Of a stretch of DNA of 47,607 bases, positions 7,728-17,262 are shown piece after piece. Location of the stretch: contig NZ_JQEC01000007.1 in assembly GCF_000764185.1 (NCBI RefSeq), forward strand, positions 1 to 47,607, in the 5' to 3' direction. The notes beneath the pieces are model-generated. The model was not told the DNA's origin and ran no database searches. It saw nothing but the letters and a program-made list of their open reading frames with translations. Origin of the DNA: Colwellia psychrerythraea. Its GTDB lineage: Bacteria; Pseudomonadota; Gammaproteobacteria; Enterobacterales; Alteromonadaceae. Position 1 is the stretch's first letter, and every line of letters begins with the position of its first letter. The translations under genes and the position numbers were made by a program.

Positions 7728-9231
7728 TAGTCGCTAGTTCACTGGCTTCGATTGAAGGCTGTGTTGAAAGTAAAGCATTTTTAGCACCCGATAAATTCTC
7801 TAACCGCTTAGCTGCTAACAATAAAAAATCTTTTTTATATTTTTTAGCAATAGGTCTAGCATCGGGTAGTTTTACCGTACGCGGATTACGATGCACACCA
7901 TGAAGTAAAAATTCATAATGTAAATGTGGTCCTGCTGCTAAGCCAGTGGCACCGACATAACCTATAGTTTGGTTTTGCTTAACACGTTGACCTTTTTTTA
8001 CTGACGGCCGCTTATAGAAGTGTAAGTACTTAGTCACTATGCCATTACCATGCTGAATAAACACGTAATAACCATTGTACTTACTATAACCAGCACGGGT
8101 AACCGTACCATTACCGGCCGCAACCACTGGCGTACCTTGTTTCGCTGCGTAATCTATACCATTATGTGATTGCACACGTTTTGTTACTGGGTGACGGCGA
8201 TTACGCTTAAAGCTTGAACTGATGTATTTAAAGCTAACTGGTGCACGTAAAAAAGCTTTACGCATGCTCCTGCCATCTGGACTGTAATATTCATCATCAG
8301 TAAAACGTACGGCTTGAAACACTTCACCTTGGTTGGTTATCTCTGCCGCTAAAATATTACCAGTACCAATGTATTCACCTTCAACATATTTTTTCTCAAA
8401 GGTAATATGGAAACTATCCCCTTCGCGTATATCTAGGCCAAAATCGATATCCCAACCGAAAATATTGGCAAAATTAATAATTTGGCTATCATTCAATCCT
8501 GCAGTAACACCAGCATGCCAAAAACTAGAGTTGATGGTACCGTAACTAAAGCTCTCTCTTATTTCTACTTGCTTAGTTTCTCGGTGTGATTGATAGCTAT
8601 CGCCGACTAAATTAATAAAAAGCGTATCTGTTTTAGAGAGGGGGTACTCAAGCGCGGCCAATTGTTCCGCTTCATTACTGGCGACACGTAATTTATCACC
8701 AACATTCAACCTTTTTAATAATTTGCTGTCTTCACCTTTCGCTGTACTCACTGCATAGGTTGTTTGCGCACTAAAACCTAAGCGCTTCAAAATTAATGCT
8801 AATGAGTCACCACTGCGCACTTTCACCGTTTGCCAGCTTAAACTAGCAAGCTCGTCTAAAGAATCTTGTATTTTAACTTTAGCTTTTAATTTACCGCTAG
8901 CTAAACTGCCATCTTGCAGAGTACTTTGGTTGTTAACTAACGAAGGTAGTTGTTCAGTTGCGGTATTTTTAGAGGCTTTAGACGTACTGCGTTGCGGTAA
9001 CACACTTTGCCTTGGCGTCGAACTTGCCGGTACTATATCTTCAGGTAGTGTCAATTGAATACGCTGACCCACTTGGATATCTTCGCTATCAGCATTGTCA
9101 CTGCTGGAAGGTAGAATAAGTAATAGTAATAAAAAAACGCTACTGCCGATGATTATCAAACGATGTAACTTAGGCAAATTTTGGAATATTTCTAATAATT
9201 TTTTAAACAAAGTACGACTCGAAACTTTCAT
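7720..9231 (-). CDS. M23-family murein DD-endopeptidase (MepM-like)
   Basis: A 503-residue inner-membrane-anchored periplasmic zinc peptidase. A cytoplasmic N-terminus is followed by a transmembrane helix at about 23-41 (LIIIGSSVFLLLLLILP). Next come an OapA/LysM-like segment (VRSGDSLALILKRLGFS at about 137-155) and the C-terminal M23 LytM domain. The zinc ligands are visible in SHNGIDYAA (His, Asp) and AGPHLHYEF (His-x-His). Closest to E. coli MepM, which cleaves D-Ala-mDAP cross-links during sidewall growth. The following anmK overlaps its end, so both are probably in one transcript. Confidence 0.9.
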   Translation of the reverse strand: MKVSSRTLFKKLLEIFQNLPKLHRLIIIGSSVFLLLLLILPSSSDNADSEDIQVGQRIQLTLPEDIVPASSTPRQSVLPQRSTSKASKNTATEQLPSLVNNQSTLQDGSLASGKLKAKVKIQDSLDELASLSWQTVKVRSGDSLALILKRLGFSAQTTYAVSTAKGEDSKLLKRLNVGDKLRVASNEAEQLAALEYPLSKTDTLFINLVGDSYQSHRETKQVEIRESFSYGTINSSFWHAGVTAGLNDSQIINFANIFGWDIDFGLDIREGDSFHITFEKKYVEGEYIGTGNILAAEITNQGEVFQAVRFTDDEYYSPDGRSMRKAFLRAPVSFKYISSSFKRNRRHPVTKRVQSHNGIDYAAKQGTPVVAAGNGTVTRAGYSKYNGYYVFIQHGNGIVTKYLHFYKRPSVKKGQRVKQNQTIGYVGATGLAAGPHLHYEFLLHGVHRNPRTVKLPDARPIAKKYKKDFLLLAAKRLENLSGAKNALLSTQPSIEASELATND

Positions 9232-9618
9232 AGCAGGAAAAGGATAAATACAAAAAAAACACAGGTAATCTACTGACTATATCAAAACTCACCCTAAACT
9301 ACAGAAAAAATGCCCCGATAACTCACGGTAACAATTTTTCGCATCAAAATATCATGCCCGATCTGCCCCATTTCGAACTGTTTAGCCTAAGAGATTACAA
9401 CTTTACTGACTTAATCAATGATTCTTTATTAAAAAAGCCATTATAAGGTTTTATCCCACTGGCAAAGTGCAGTAGAATTCGACCATTAAATAAACTTTAC
9501 CTAGTCAATATAACCACTCGTTTTAATAAAATAGTGTGCGCCCTATTTTCAGTGCAACAACTCAGTAGTTATCACTTATTAAGAGACTAAGTATCAATGC
9601 CAGTCAGTGGAGTCCTAG
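9232..9618. other. Divergent promoter region between the M23 peptidase gene and tyrS
   Basis: A 387-bp AT-rich gap with genes diverging on both sides, so it must contain both promoters. I see no coding frame, no convincing riboswitch and no T-box. A short inverted repeat (AAAATAG ... CTATTTT, 9527-9548) lies about 75 bases before tyrS, where a promoter or leader would be. I cannot place -35/-10 boxes with confidence. Confidence 0.4.
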
Positions 9619-10818
9619 ATGACCGATGTTAACCAAGCATTTGCCGAACTAAAACGCGGCGCAGAAGAAATATTAGTAGAAGAAGAGTTATTAGCAAAAC
9701 TTAAAACCGGTAAGCGACTAAAGATTAAAGCCGGCTTTGATCCAACTGCGCCTGATTTGCATTTAGGGCACACAGTTCTTATTAATAAACTAAGAACTTT
9801 CCAAGAACTTGGCCATGAAGTTATTTTCTTGATTGGTGACTTTACTGGCATGATTGGTGATCCTACTGGTAAAAATGTTACTCGTAAGCCATTAACCAAA
9901 GAAGATGTCTTAGCCAACGCTGAAACTTATAAAGAACAAGTATTTAAGATTCTTGATCCCGCTAAAACCACAGTAGCGTTTAACTCTACTTGGATGGATA
10001 AATTAGGCGCTGCAGGCATGTTAAAACTTGCTTCTCGTCAAACAGTTGCTCGTATGATGGAACGTGATGACTTTAAAAAGCGTTACGCCAATGGTCAAGC
10101 GATTGCCATTCATGAGTTTATGTACCCGTTAGTACAGGGCTGGGATTCAGTTGCCTTAGAAGCAGATGTTGAACTTGGCGGTACCGATCAAAAATTCAAT
10201 TTATTAATGGGCCGTGAATTACAAAAATCTGAAGGGCAACGTCCACAAACAGTATTAATGATGCCATTACTTGAAGGTTTAGACGGCGTACAAAAAATGT
10301 CTAAATCATTAGGCAACTACATTGGTATTACAGATAGCCCTACAGAAATGTTTGGCAAAATCATGTCGATTTCTGATGTATTAATGTGGCGCTATTACGA
10401 ATTATTGAGCTTTAAACCACTTAGCGAAATTGAAGGCTATAAAACCGATATTGAAAACGGTAAAAACCCACGTGATGTTAAAATCGATTTGGCTAAAGAA
10501 TTAATTGCCCGTTTTCACGATGAAGCCGCAGCACAAGCTGCCCATGATGAATTTATCAATCGCTTCCAAAAAGGCGCTTTACCTGATGATATGCCTGAGC
10601 TGGAAATTACAGCTGAAGGCGGCGAAATAGCCATTGCTAACTTGCTTAAAGAGGCAGGTTTAGTCGGTAGTACTTCTGATGCTTATAGAATGATCAAACA
10701 AGGCGCGGCTAAAATTGATAGCGAAAAAGTTACCGAGAAAAGCCTAGTTATTAAAGCCGGCACTACTGCGGTTTACCAAGTAGGTAAACGTAAATTTGCT
10801 CGTATCACGGTAAAATAA
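9619..10818 (+). CDS. tyrS: Tyrosyl-tRNA synthetase
   Basis: A 399-residue class I aminoacyl-tRNA synthetase. The HIGH-type motif is HLGH at residues 48-51, followed by [14 protein letters not shown], and the second catalytic motif KMSKS is in [12 protein letters not shown]. The C-terminal S4-like RNA-binding domain ends [19 protein letters not shown]. The length and the KMSKS context fit the TyrS type common in marine gammaproteobacteria. It is divergent from the murein peptidase gene. A second, diverged copy of its last ~60-70 bp lies 1.6 kb downstream at 12396-12462, after two accessory genes. Confidence 0.97.
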   Translation: MTDVNQAFAELKRGAEEILVEEELLAKLKTGKRLKIKAGFDPTAPDLHLGHTVLINKLRTFQELGHEVIFLIGDFTGMIGDPTGKNVTRKPLTKEDVLANAETYKEQVFKILDPAKTTVAFNSTWMDKLGAAGMLKLASRQTVARMMERDDFKKRYANGQAIAIHEFMYPLVQGWDSVALEADVELGGTDQKFNLLMGRELQKSEGQRPQTVLMMPLLEGLDGVQKMSKSLGNYIGITDSPTEMFGKIMSISDVLMWRYYELLSFKPLSEIEGYKTDIENGKNPRDVKIDLAKELIARFHDEAAAQAAHDEFINRFQKGALPDDMPELEITAEGGEIAIANLLKEAGLVGSTSDAYRMIKQGAAKIDSEKVTEKSLVIKAGTTAVYQVGKRKFARITVK

Positions 10819-10839
10819 ATACCTTAAAATCATAGTTAA

Positions 10840-10876
10840 TAATTAAGTAGTACTTATTGTAGGTACTACTTAATTA
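10840..10876. terminator. Perfect 14-bp inverted repeat after tyrS
   Basis: TAATTAAGTAGTAC and GTACTACTTAATTA are exact complements with a 9-base loop, 21 bases after the tyrS stop. It is AT-rich and has no long T-run beyond the stem, so it may be a weak bidirectional terminator or a boundary of the inserted segment. Confidence 0.5.
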
Positions 10877-11014
10877 CAACAATTGAATAAAACTCTTACC
10901 GAAACTAGCACTATACAAAACTATACATTTCCACAAAAGGCAGCTACAACGATTAACTTTCAAATAAAACTACATAAATACTAAATAAACACTAGATTCA
11001 AGGATGATGAAATA

Positions 11015-11461
11015 ATGGTAAAAGTACACATATGGACAAAAAATTCGACTCATGTCGGTCATGCAGCCCTAACGATTGGCAGTACGTACATAAGTTTCTG
11101 GCCTGATGGTGAGGCAGGTAAAAAAGATTTAAAAATTAAAACTAGTCAACCCGGTTCATTCATGACTAACTTGGCTACTGATATTAAGAACGAGGGAAAT
11201 AGACAGCCAATCACAGTAACCCTAAATGACTTAGAAGAAAAAGAAATATTACTTTTTATACGAGGAATCCAACTGAACATTCCTAGATATCAGCTAGCAC
11301 GTAACAATTGCTCTCATATTGTGGCGCAATGTTTACAGGCTGGTGCAAAAAAACCAAGCTTTACCCCTAGCGCAAAAGAATATGGCAAATTAGGCTCTAT
11401 TTTAGGTTATGGAATTTGGACTCCAGAACAAGTATTAAGATACGCGAGAGAATTAGCATGA
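11015..11461 (+). CDS. Permuted papain-like cysteine hydrolase (PPPDE/LRAT-like), orphan
   Basis: A 148-residue soluble protein with the circularly permuted papain-like arrangement: a histidine block first (HVGHAALTIG, His16) and the cysteine block second (LARNNCSHIVAQCLQAG, Cys99). In known permuted families (LRAT, PPPDE, YiiX-like) this fold acts as a peptidase, deubiquitinase-like enzyme, amidase or acyltransferase. The exact family is not recognised. The C-terminus reads YGIWTPEQVLRYARELA. Its TGA stop overlaps the ATG of the next gene, so the pair is translationally coupled. Both genes lie between intact tyrS and a duplicated tyrS tail. Confidence 0.6.
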   Translation: MVKVHIWTKNSTHVGHAALTIGSTYISFWPDGEAGKKDLKIKTSQPGSFMTNLATDIKNEGNRQPITVTLNDLEEKEILLFIRGIQLNIPRYQLARNNCSHIVAQCLQAGAKKPSFTPSAKEYGKLGSILGYGIWTPEQVLRYARELA

Positions 11462-12378
11462 TACATATATTTTATAGTGAAAATTTCAATATAGATTTAG
11501 GCTTACTACGCTATTTGCATCCTTTTGACGGTATGAAATTTCAAAAGGTTTTTGATGATATCCAATCCAACTCCAACATAAAATTTCACTCTCCTGAAAA
11601 TCCTATTTCGTTAACACTTGTGAATGAATTTGTTAACGAGTTGATAGAGTTGCTTATTATTGAGAAAGTGACAATTCTAAGAGCATTAGAAGTACCTAAC
11701 ATACCTTTTGTTGGGTTTAGTTACTTAGATAAAAAAATATTATCGCCAATGCGTTATGGTGTAAGCGCTACTTTGCAAGCAACCAAGTTAGCCTTAACGG
11801 GAAAGAATTGCTGGAACTTAGCTGGTGGCTATCATCATGCTAGTCAGCATAATATGGAAGGCTTCTGTATTTATAATGATATCGGCATTACCTACCAAGA
11901 GCTGATTAAAAGCGGTGAACTAATAAATACCGATCAAGTTTTAATTATTGATACCGATGCTCATCATGGTAATGGTAATGCTAGAACTTTTCTCGATAAC
12001 GATAAAGTAAAAATATTGGATGTATATAATAGTGATATCTATCCTCAAAGTGAGTTTACTCGAGAGCGTATAGATTTTCCTGTACCCGTAAGTTCAGGCA
12101 TCTCAGGTGATGAGTATTTAGCAAAATACCAAAAAGCATTAAATACGCTATCGAGTGATTATAAAGTCGCCTTTGTTGTTGCCGGTACCGATGTGCTTGC
12201 CAGTGATAAACTTGGACACATGAAATTAACGATAGATGATGTGGTCGAAAGAGAAAAAATAACACTAGAGCGCCTTAAAGCGCTAGATATTCCTGTTGTT
12301 TTTCTAGGTGGTGGTGGCTATTCAAAAGAAAGTGCACAAGCCATCTCTGCGGCAATTAATCGGATAAGTGAATTATAA
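11458..12378 (+). CDS. Histone deacetylase-family (arginase/deacetylase fold) protein
   Basis: A 306-residue zinc hydrolase of the HDAC/acetylpolyamine amidohydrolase superfamily. The general-base pair is His126-His127 in GGYHHASQ. The zinc ligands are Asp167 and His169 in DTDAHHGNG and Asp245 in AGTDVLASD. The glycine loop GGGGY near residue 289 is also present. All catalytic positions look intact. Bacterial members deacetylate polyamines, acetoin-pathway products or unknown small molecules. The start is the ATG at 11458, which shares ATGA with the upstream papain-like gene; the longer frame from 11416 lies wholly inside that gene. Confidence 0.85.
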   Translation: MIHIFYSENFNIDLGLLRYLHPFDGMKFQKVFDDIQSNSNIKFHSPENPISLTLVNEFVNELIELLIIEKVTILRALEVPNIPFVGFSYLDKKILSPMRYGVSATLQATKLALTGKNCWNLAGGYHHASQHNMEGFCIYNDIGITYQELIKSGELINTDQVLIIDTDAHHGNGNARTFLDNDKVKILDVYNSDIYPQSEFTRERIDFPVPVSSGISGDEYLAKYQKALNTLSSDYKVAFVVAGTDVLASDKLGHMKLTIDDVVEREKITLERLKALDIPVVFLGGGGYSKESAQAISAAINRISEL

Positions 12379-12390
12379 TAGAGAGGATTA

Positions 12391-12462
12391 ATGAGCAAAG
12401 TTGGTACTACTGCGGTTTACCAAGTGGGTAAACGTAAATTTTCTGGTATCACTGTAAGTTAA
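12391..12462 (+). pseudogene. Duplicated 3' end of tyrS
   Basis: This fragment encodes [13 protein letters not shown] followed by SGITVS and a stop, against [13 protein letters not shown] followed by ARITVK in intact TyrS. Over the last 21 codons seven differ (three synonymous, four changing the residue). Similarity begins around 12396 and ends at the stop. It happens to be preceded by AGAGGAT and an in-frame ATG at 12394, so a 23-residue peptide could be made. It is followed by a strong terminator that would fit the ancestral tyrS terminator. Confidence 0.85.
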
Positions 12463-12493
12463 AATACACAACTAAATTAGTTTATCCGTTATC

Positions 12494-12522
12494 AAGCCAG
12501 TAATAATGTTACTGGCTTTTTC
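12494..12522 (+). terminator. Rho-independent terminator after the tyrS tail copy
   Basis: AAGCCAGTAA and TTACTGGCTT form a stem with a short loop, followed by TTTTTC. It ends transcription of the tyrS-papain-HDAC segment. Confidence 0.85.
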
Positions 12523-12795
12523 ATTGCTATTTTATCGCCTAGTCTCACCTTTAAATAATAATGAACAAGTGTAATAACAAGTTGTTTTCTGCTGTGATTG
12601 GAATAACCTAGAGCACATTAATCATGCAAATGGATGGTACTTAAATGACTTACCTGCACGGTTCAAAAAGCCTAGGCCATTAAAAACAGGGGTAAAACGG
12701 CAATACAGTTATGTATAAAGTACATAAAACTTTGACGCTGACAACTTTAGCTTGCAAACCTCGGCCTGTTTTAAATATTAATAAGGATATATTTA
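12523..12795. other. Gene-free leader upstream of glutaminase gene
   Basis: About 270 bp with no supportable gene; the short frame at 12711-12908 overlaps the glutaminase gene and looks random. It presumably holds the glsA promoter. AAGGAT at 12783-12788 is the probable ribosome-binding site for the ATG at 12796. Confidence 0.5.
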
Positions 12796-13797
12796 ATGAA
12801 ATTAACTCACTACACAATAATTCTGCTGCAAGTTGTCGTGTTTACCTGTGCCAGCCCAGCATTGGCAAAGTCTCCACAAAAAGCTGCCATACAAATCATA
12901 TTGGATAATGCTTATCATAAATTTAAAAAGCAAAATCCGGGTGAAAATGCTGACTATATTCCTGCATTAGCCAAGGTAGACCCTACTTACTTTGGTTTAG
13001 CGTTAGTCACCACTGATGGAAAAATTTATAGCGCGGGTGATGTGAGTCAGCCATTTTCTATACAATCCATTTCAAAAGTATTCACTTTATCATTGGCGAT
13101 GGAACAAAATGGTCCACAAGTTATTGTTGATAAAATTGGCGTTAATGCCACAGGTTTAGCCTTTAATTCAGTGACGGCCATAGAGCAAAATAAGGCCCGC
13201 AGTGTTAACCCTTTAGTGAATGCAGGCGCAATAGCAGCGGTTAGCTTATTGGATGGTAAGAACGAAAAAGCTAAGTGGTCAGGACTTTCTGCTTGGTACA
13301 ATAAATTTGCCAATCGCAAGTTAAACGTTTTGGAAGATGTTTATCAATCTGAGACTGACACTAACGGCCATAATCGCGCTATAGCTGAGCTATTAACTTC
13401 TTATGACAGATTTTATGGTGATGTAGATACCAATCTTGCGGTATATACCCGTCAATGTTCTGTAGCCGTTACCGCCAAAGATCTTGCTGTGATGGCATCT
13501 GTATTTGCTAATAATGGTATCCACCCCTTAACAAAAAAACGTTTGATGAGCAGTGACAATGTCTCACGCGTATTAGCAGTAATGACCACGGCAGGACTTT
13601 ATGAAAATAGTGGTCAATGGGCTTATCAAGTAGGATTACCAGCAAAAAGTGGTGTTGGTGGCGGTATCATTGCCGTTTCCCCAGGCCAATTTTCCGTAGC
13701 TGTTTTTTCACCAAGACTTGATTCTGCCGGTAATAGCATACGCGCTCAACAAGCTATAGACTTTATAGCTGAACAATTAAACGCTAATATTTTTTAG
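12796..13797 (+). CDS. glsA: Glutaminase A, exported form
   Basis: A 333-residue serine-dependent glutaminase converting glutamine to glutamate and ammonia. The N-terminus is a signal peptide (YTIILLQVVVFTCASPALA), so this version is probably periplasmic, unlike the cytoplasmic YbaS/YneH type. The beta-lactamase-like active site SISK (in FSIQSISKVFTLSLA) is present, as are VNPLVNAGAIA, YDRFYGDVDTNLAVY and LPAKSGVGGGIIAVSPGQF. Length is slightly above the usual 305-310 because of the leader. It is monocistronic, with a terminator 70 bases downstream. Confidence 0.93.
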   Translation: MKLTHYTIILLQVVVFTCASPALAKSPQKAAIQIILDNAYHKFKKQNPGENADYIPALAKVDPTYFGLALVTTDGKIYSAGDVSQPFSIQSISKVFTLSLAMEQNGPQVIVDKIGVNATGLAFNSVTAIEQNKARSVNPLVNAGAIAAVSLLDGKNEKAKWSGLSAWYNKFANRKLNVLEDVYQSETDTNGHNRAIAELLTSYDRFYGDVDTNLAVYTRQCSVAVTAKDLAVMASVFANNGIHPLTKKRLMSSDNVSRVLAVMTTAGLYENSGQWAYQVGLPAKSGVGGGIIAVSPGQFSVAVFSPRLDSAGNSIRAQQAIDFIAEQLNANIF

Positions 13798-13864
13798 TGA
13801 GCGTTATGAAGCTTAATTTATTAAGTTTTAATTAACGACCACAATTCGCTAGAATACTGAATTC

Positions 13865-13897
13865 AAAGCCCGTTATTTTATAACGGGCTTTTTTTTT
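13865..13897 (+). terminator. Rho-independent terminator of glsA
   Basis: AAAGCCCGTTAT and ATAACGGGCTTT pair with a two-base loop, followed by a run of nine or more T. A very strong terminator separating glsA from the nos genes. Confidence 0.93.
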
Positions 13898-13999
13898 CAT
13901 AGCGACTATTTCACTAGGAAAATGTAATCCTACCTTTCTGTCTTACTATTATGAGTAGCGACATAAAGCTGTTGAATAATTAAAATAAGCCGTTAATAG

Positions 14000-14013
14000 T
14001 TAATCGAGATCAA
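14000..14013 (+). promoter_or_regulatory. FNR/DNR-type box upstream of nosD
   Basis: TTAATCGAGATCAA matches the TTGAT-N4-ATCAA consensus of CRP/FNR-family anaerobic regulators at all but one of the ten fixed positions. It lies 58 bp before the nosD start, a normal activator distance. This suggests induction under oxygen limitation or in the presence of nitrogen oxides. Confidence 0.65.
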
Positions 14014-14071
14014 CTGATTTTCATCTAATAATGTTATTCTAGCTGTAGTTACCATTTTTAAATTTACTACT

Positions 14072-15484
14072 TTGCTTCGTATCACAAAAATACTTACCCT
14101 ATTGTTAGTTTTATCCTGTTTTTACGGCCAACAATTAAACGCGCAAGAAATTCAATTATCTGCCAGTGATAACTTACAGTTGACTCTAGATAACAGCCAA
14201 GATGGCGATGTGATTACTTTAACTGCCGGCCAGTATTTCGGTAATTTCATTATCAGTAAAAAAATCATTCTACGTGGCACTAACGTAAGAGGCGAAGTCG
14301 CTATTATTGATGCCCAAGGCAAGGGCCATGCTTTATGGCTAAAAAATTCTCATATCACCATAGAAAACCTTACCATTATCAATTGGGGTGACGACTTAAC
14401 CAATCAAAATTCAGGCATTTATTCTCACGATAAAGTAGATAATAAAAAAGTTCTTAATTTGACCATTAAAAATAATATCTTAATGGGTGATGGTTTTGGC
14501 ATCTGGATTAACCAAGCAGATAAAATCATAGTTAGTCATAACCGTGTTAGGGGTAATTTAGCACTGCGCTCTGCTGATAGGGGCAACGGCATTCAGATCG
14601 CTAATGTCACTAACAGCCATGTTTTTCACAATGAAGTCAGTGAAACGCGTGATGGTATTTATGTTATTTCTAGTCAAAATAATATTATTGAACAAAATAC
14701 CATGCACCATTTACGTTATGGTATTCATTATATGTATTCTTACGATAATACCATCAAAGATAATACCGCCTATTCTACTCGGGCAGGTTATGCCCTGATG
14801 AGTTCGCGTCGTTTAACTATTACAGGCAACAAAACTACAGATAGTGAAGATTACGGATTTTTACTCAATTTTATTACCCAATCAACTTTTAGTAATAACT
14901 ATATCAAAAATGTTTGGACCAAGCCTGAAAACAAAGTACTTGGCCGTGATGGTAAAGGTTTATTTATTTATAACTCCGGTTATAACACGCTGAAAAACAA
15001 TATTATTGATACCGCAGAAATTGGTATTCATTTAACTGCCGGCTCAGAAAATATCAAAATATACGGTAATAGCTTCATCAACAATCCCACGCAAGTAAAA
15101 TATGTTGCCAATAAAAAACAAGAATGGAGCAAAGACGGTCAAGGTAATTACTGGAGTAACTATTTAGGCTGGGACATGGATAATGACGGCATTGGCGATA
15201 CTATTTTTGAACCAAACTACGGTATAGATAAACTTATATGGCAGTACCCTGAAATGAAAATGATCATGGACAGCCCTGCTATTTTAATTTTACGTTGGGT
15301 GCAAAGACAATTTCCGGTATTAAAACCACCCGGCATCAAGGACAGCTTCCCGTTGATGACTGCACCAAACTTAATAAGCTCAGTAAATATTGCCAACAGT
15401 GAAAAATCAGTTACATCACTTACGCTTACAAAAGACAATGTTACACCGTCGACAACAGCAACTAGCGTAAGCTTGAAGGAATAA
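14072..15484 (+). CDS. nosD: NosD, periplasmic copper-maturation protein for nitrous oxide reductase
   Basis: A 470-residue protein with a signal peptide (LTLLLVLSCFYGQQLNAQ) and a right-handed parallel beta-helix made of CASH/PbH1 repeats (for example ENTMHHLRYGIHYMYSYDN and GENIKIYGNSF-like turns). NosD is the periplasmic partner of the NosFY transporter that supports CuZ-site assembly of NosZ. The end of the family's conserved region, GNYWSNYLGWDMDNDGIGDT, is intact. The frame has no ATG: the start used is a TTG at 14072 without a clear ribosome-binding site, with ATT codons further upstream also open. It is the first gene of nosDFYL. Confidence 0.9.
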   Translation: MLRITKILTLLLVLSCFYGQQLNAQEIQLSASDNLQLTLDNSQDGDVITLTAGQYFGNFIISKKIILRGTNVRGEVAIIDAQGKGHALWLKNSHITIENLTIINWGDDLTNQNSGIYSHDKVDNKKVLNLTIKNNILMGDGFGIWINQADKIIVSHNRVRGNLALRSADRGNGIQIANVTNSHVFHNEVSETRDGIYVISSQNNIIEQNTMHHLRYGIHYMYSYDNTIKDNTAYSTRAGYALMSSRRLTITGNKTTDSEDYGFLLNFITQSTFSNNYIKNVWTKPENKVLGRDGKGLFIYNSGYNTLKNNIIDTAEIGIHLTAGSENIKIYGNSFINNPTQVKYVANKKQEWSKDGQGNYWSNYLGWDMDNDGIGDTIFEPNYGIDKLIWQYPEMKMIMDSPAILILRWVQRQFPVLKPPGIKDSFPLMTAPNLISSVNIANSEKSVTSLTLTKDNVTPSTTATSVSLKE

Positions 15485-15487
15485 TTT

Positions 15488-16444
15488 ATGAATATACCAA
15501 TAGTATCCCTCTCTGATGCAGGTAAAAGCTATAACGATCTCGACGTATTAAAGTCTGTAACCATGCAATTGAACCAAGGCGAGGTGATGGGTTTATTTGG
15601 CCATAATGGCGCAGGTAAAACCACAATAATGAAACTCATCTTAGGTGTTATTTCACCAAGCCGTGGCAAGGTTGAAGTAATGGGTATGGCACCCGATTCA
15701 AAAGAAGCTTGGCATAGCCGGAGTAAAGTCGGTTATTTACCGGAAAATGTTAGCTTTTATGAACAACTGACTGGCTTAGAAGTATTAAGCTATTTTACCA
15801 AGTTAAAAGGTTTTACTAATAAGAAAGCCAAGAAGCAAGCGATAGATTTACTTGAGCAAGTAGGCATTACTCATGCAATGAAAAGACAAGTAAAAACATA
15901 CTCAAAAGGTATGCGCCAACGCTTAGGTTTAGCACAAGCATTTATTGGCGAGCCAAAATTATTATTGCTTGATGAACCCACAGTCGGTTTAGACCCGATT
16001 GCTACTCGTGATTTTTACAAAACTGTTGATCAGTTAAAATCCAACGGCTCTAGTGTCATATTATGTTCGCATGTTTTACCCGGCGTCGAGCAACACATTG
16101 ACCGCGCGATGATTTTATCAACAGGGCAATTATTAGCCATGGGCACGTTAGCAGAGTTACGTCAGCAAGCGGCTTTACCTGTTGCTATCAAACCCTCAGG
16201 TCTAAACGGCTCAGTAGCAAACGACAATAAACTTAATAGATTTTTAACGGCTAACTGCCCAGACACTTTAATGGTGCCGGAACAGGAAAAACTTACAGTA
16301 TTAAGTCAGTTACTTAACCATGAAGGTTTAGCAGACTTGCATGTTGAGTCGGCTAATTTAGAACAAGTTTATCAGCACTTTCTTTCTCTAACTGAAAATT
16401 CTCTGCAAGAACCTTTGCTGCAAGTAAAGGGAGCTACCAGCTAA
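15488..16444 (+). CDS. nosF: NosF, ABC transporter ATPase
   Basis: A 318-residue cytoplasmic ATPase. Walker A is GHNGAGKTT (near residue 38), the ABC signature is YSKGMRQRLGLAQAF and Walker B is LLLLDEPTVGLDP, with the H-loop in CSHVLPGVEQH. It pairs with NosY and NosD to feed sulfur or copper species needed by the N2O reductase copper cluster. It begins 3 bases after nosD, with AAGGAATAATTT as ribosome-binding site, and its stop overlaps the nosY start by one base. Confidence 0.95.
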   Translation: MNIPIVSLSDAGKSYNDLDVLKSVTMQLNQGEVMGLFGHNGAGKTTIMKLILGVISPSRGKVEVMGMAPDSKEAWHSRSKVGYLPENVSFYEQLTGLEVLSYFTKLKGFTNKKAKKQAIDLLEQVGITHAMKRQVKTYSKGMRQRLGLAQAFIGEPKLLLLDEPTVGLDPIATRDFYKTVDQLKSNGSSVILCSHVLPGVEQHIDRAMILSTGQLLAMGTLAELRQQAALPVAIKPSGLNGSVANDNKLNRFLTANCPDTLMVPEQEKLTVLSQLLNHEGLADLHVESANLEQVYQHFLSLTENSLQEPLLQVKGATS

Positions 16445-17262
16445 TGAGACAAATATTTACAGTAGCCAATAAAGAGTTTCATGATGGTTTAAGAAATCGT
16501 TGGTTGATTTCTATCACACTAATTTTTGCTTTACTCTCTATTGGTTTAACCTATTTTGGCGCCGCCGCATCTGGTGCTGTTGGTGTAGCTTCACTTTCAA
16601 CCACAGTTGCCAGTTTAGCCAGTTTGTCTGTTTTTCTTATACCATTAATTGCCTTATTACTGAGTTATGACAGTTTTGTTGGTGAACAAGAAAGTGGCAC
16701 CTTATTACTGCTATTGACCTACCCGTTAAGTAAAAGCCAACTACTACTGGGTAAGTTTATCGGCCAAGGCAGTATTATCGCCCTCGCCACTCTATTAGGC
16801 TTTGGCGCTTCAGCAGTATTACTCTATTTCCAACTGGGTGATATTGAAGTATTAACTAGCTTCTCAATTTTTATCTTCAGTGCGATTTTATTGGGCTTAA
16901 GCTTTACTGCAATTTCTTATTTAATTAGTTTGTCGGTCAGTGAAAAATCAAAAGCGGCAGGTTTTGCCCTCATTACTTGGTTCTTATTTGCTCTTGCTTT
17001 TGATTTGGCGTTATTAGCTTTACTGGTTGGTGTTGAACAAGGCATCAGTCAAAATGGTTTAACACAATTAATGATGCTTAACCCTACTGATATCTTTCGT
17101 TTGGTGAATCTCGCAGGACTTGATAACAGCGATGTGAATGGCGTCTTAAGTGTTGCCATCAATGCCAGTTTACCGCAAGAACAGTTAATTGCCGCTTTAT
17201 TGGCTTGGGTAGTATTACCTTTAACCCTTGCCATTTTTATCTTCAAAAGGAAAAAACTTTAA
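16444..17262 (+). CDS. nosY: NosY, ABC transporter permease
   Basis: A 272-residue inner-membrane protein with about six transmembrane segments. The N-terminus (IFTVANKEFHDGLRNRWL) and the GEQESGTLLLLLTYPLSKSQLLLGKF block are typical of NosY/ABC-2 permeases. Its start overlaps the nosF stop and its stop overlaps the nosL start, so the three genes are tightly coupled. Confidence 0.94.
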   Translation: MRQIFTVANKEFHDGLRNRWLISITLIFALLSIGLTYFGAAASGAVGVASLSTTVASLASLSVFLIPLIALLLSYDSFVGEQESGTLLLLLTYPLSKSQLLLGKFIGQGSIIALATLLGFGASAVLLYFQLGDIEVLTSFSIFIFSAILLGLSFTAISYLISLSVSEKSKAAGFALITWFLFALAFDLALLALLVGVEQGISQNGLTQLMMLNPTDIFRLVNLAGLDNSDVNGVLSVAINASLPQEQLIAALLAWVVLPLTLAIFIFKRKKL

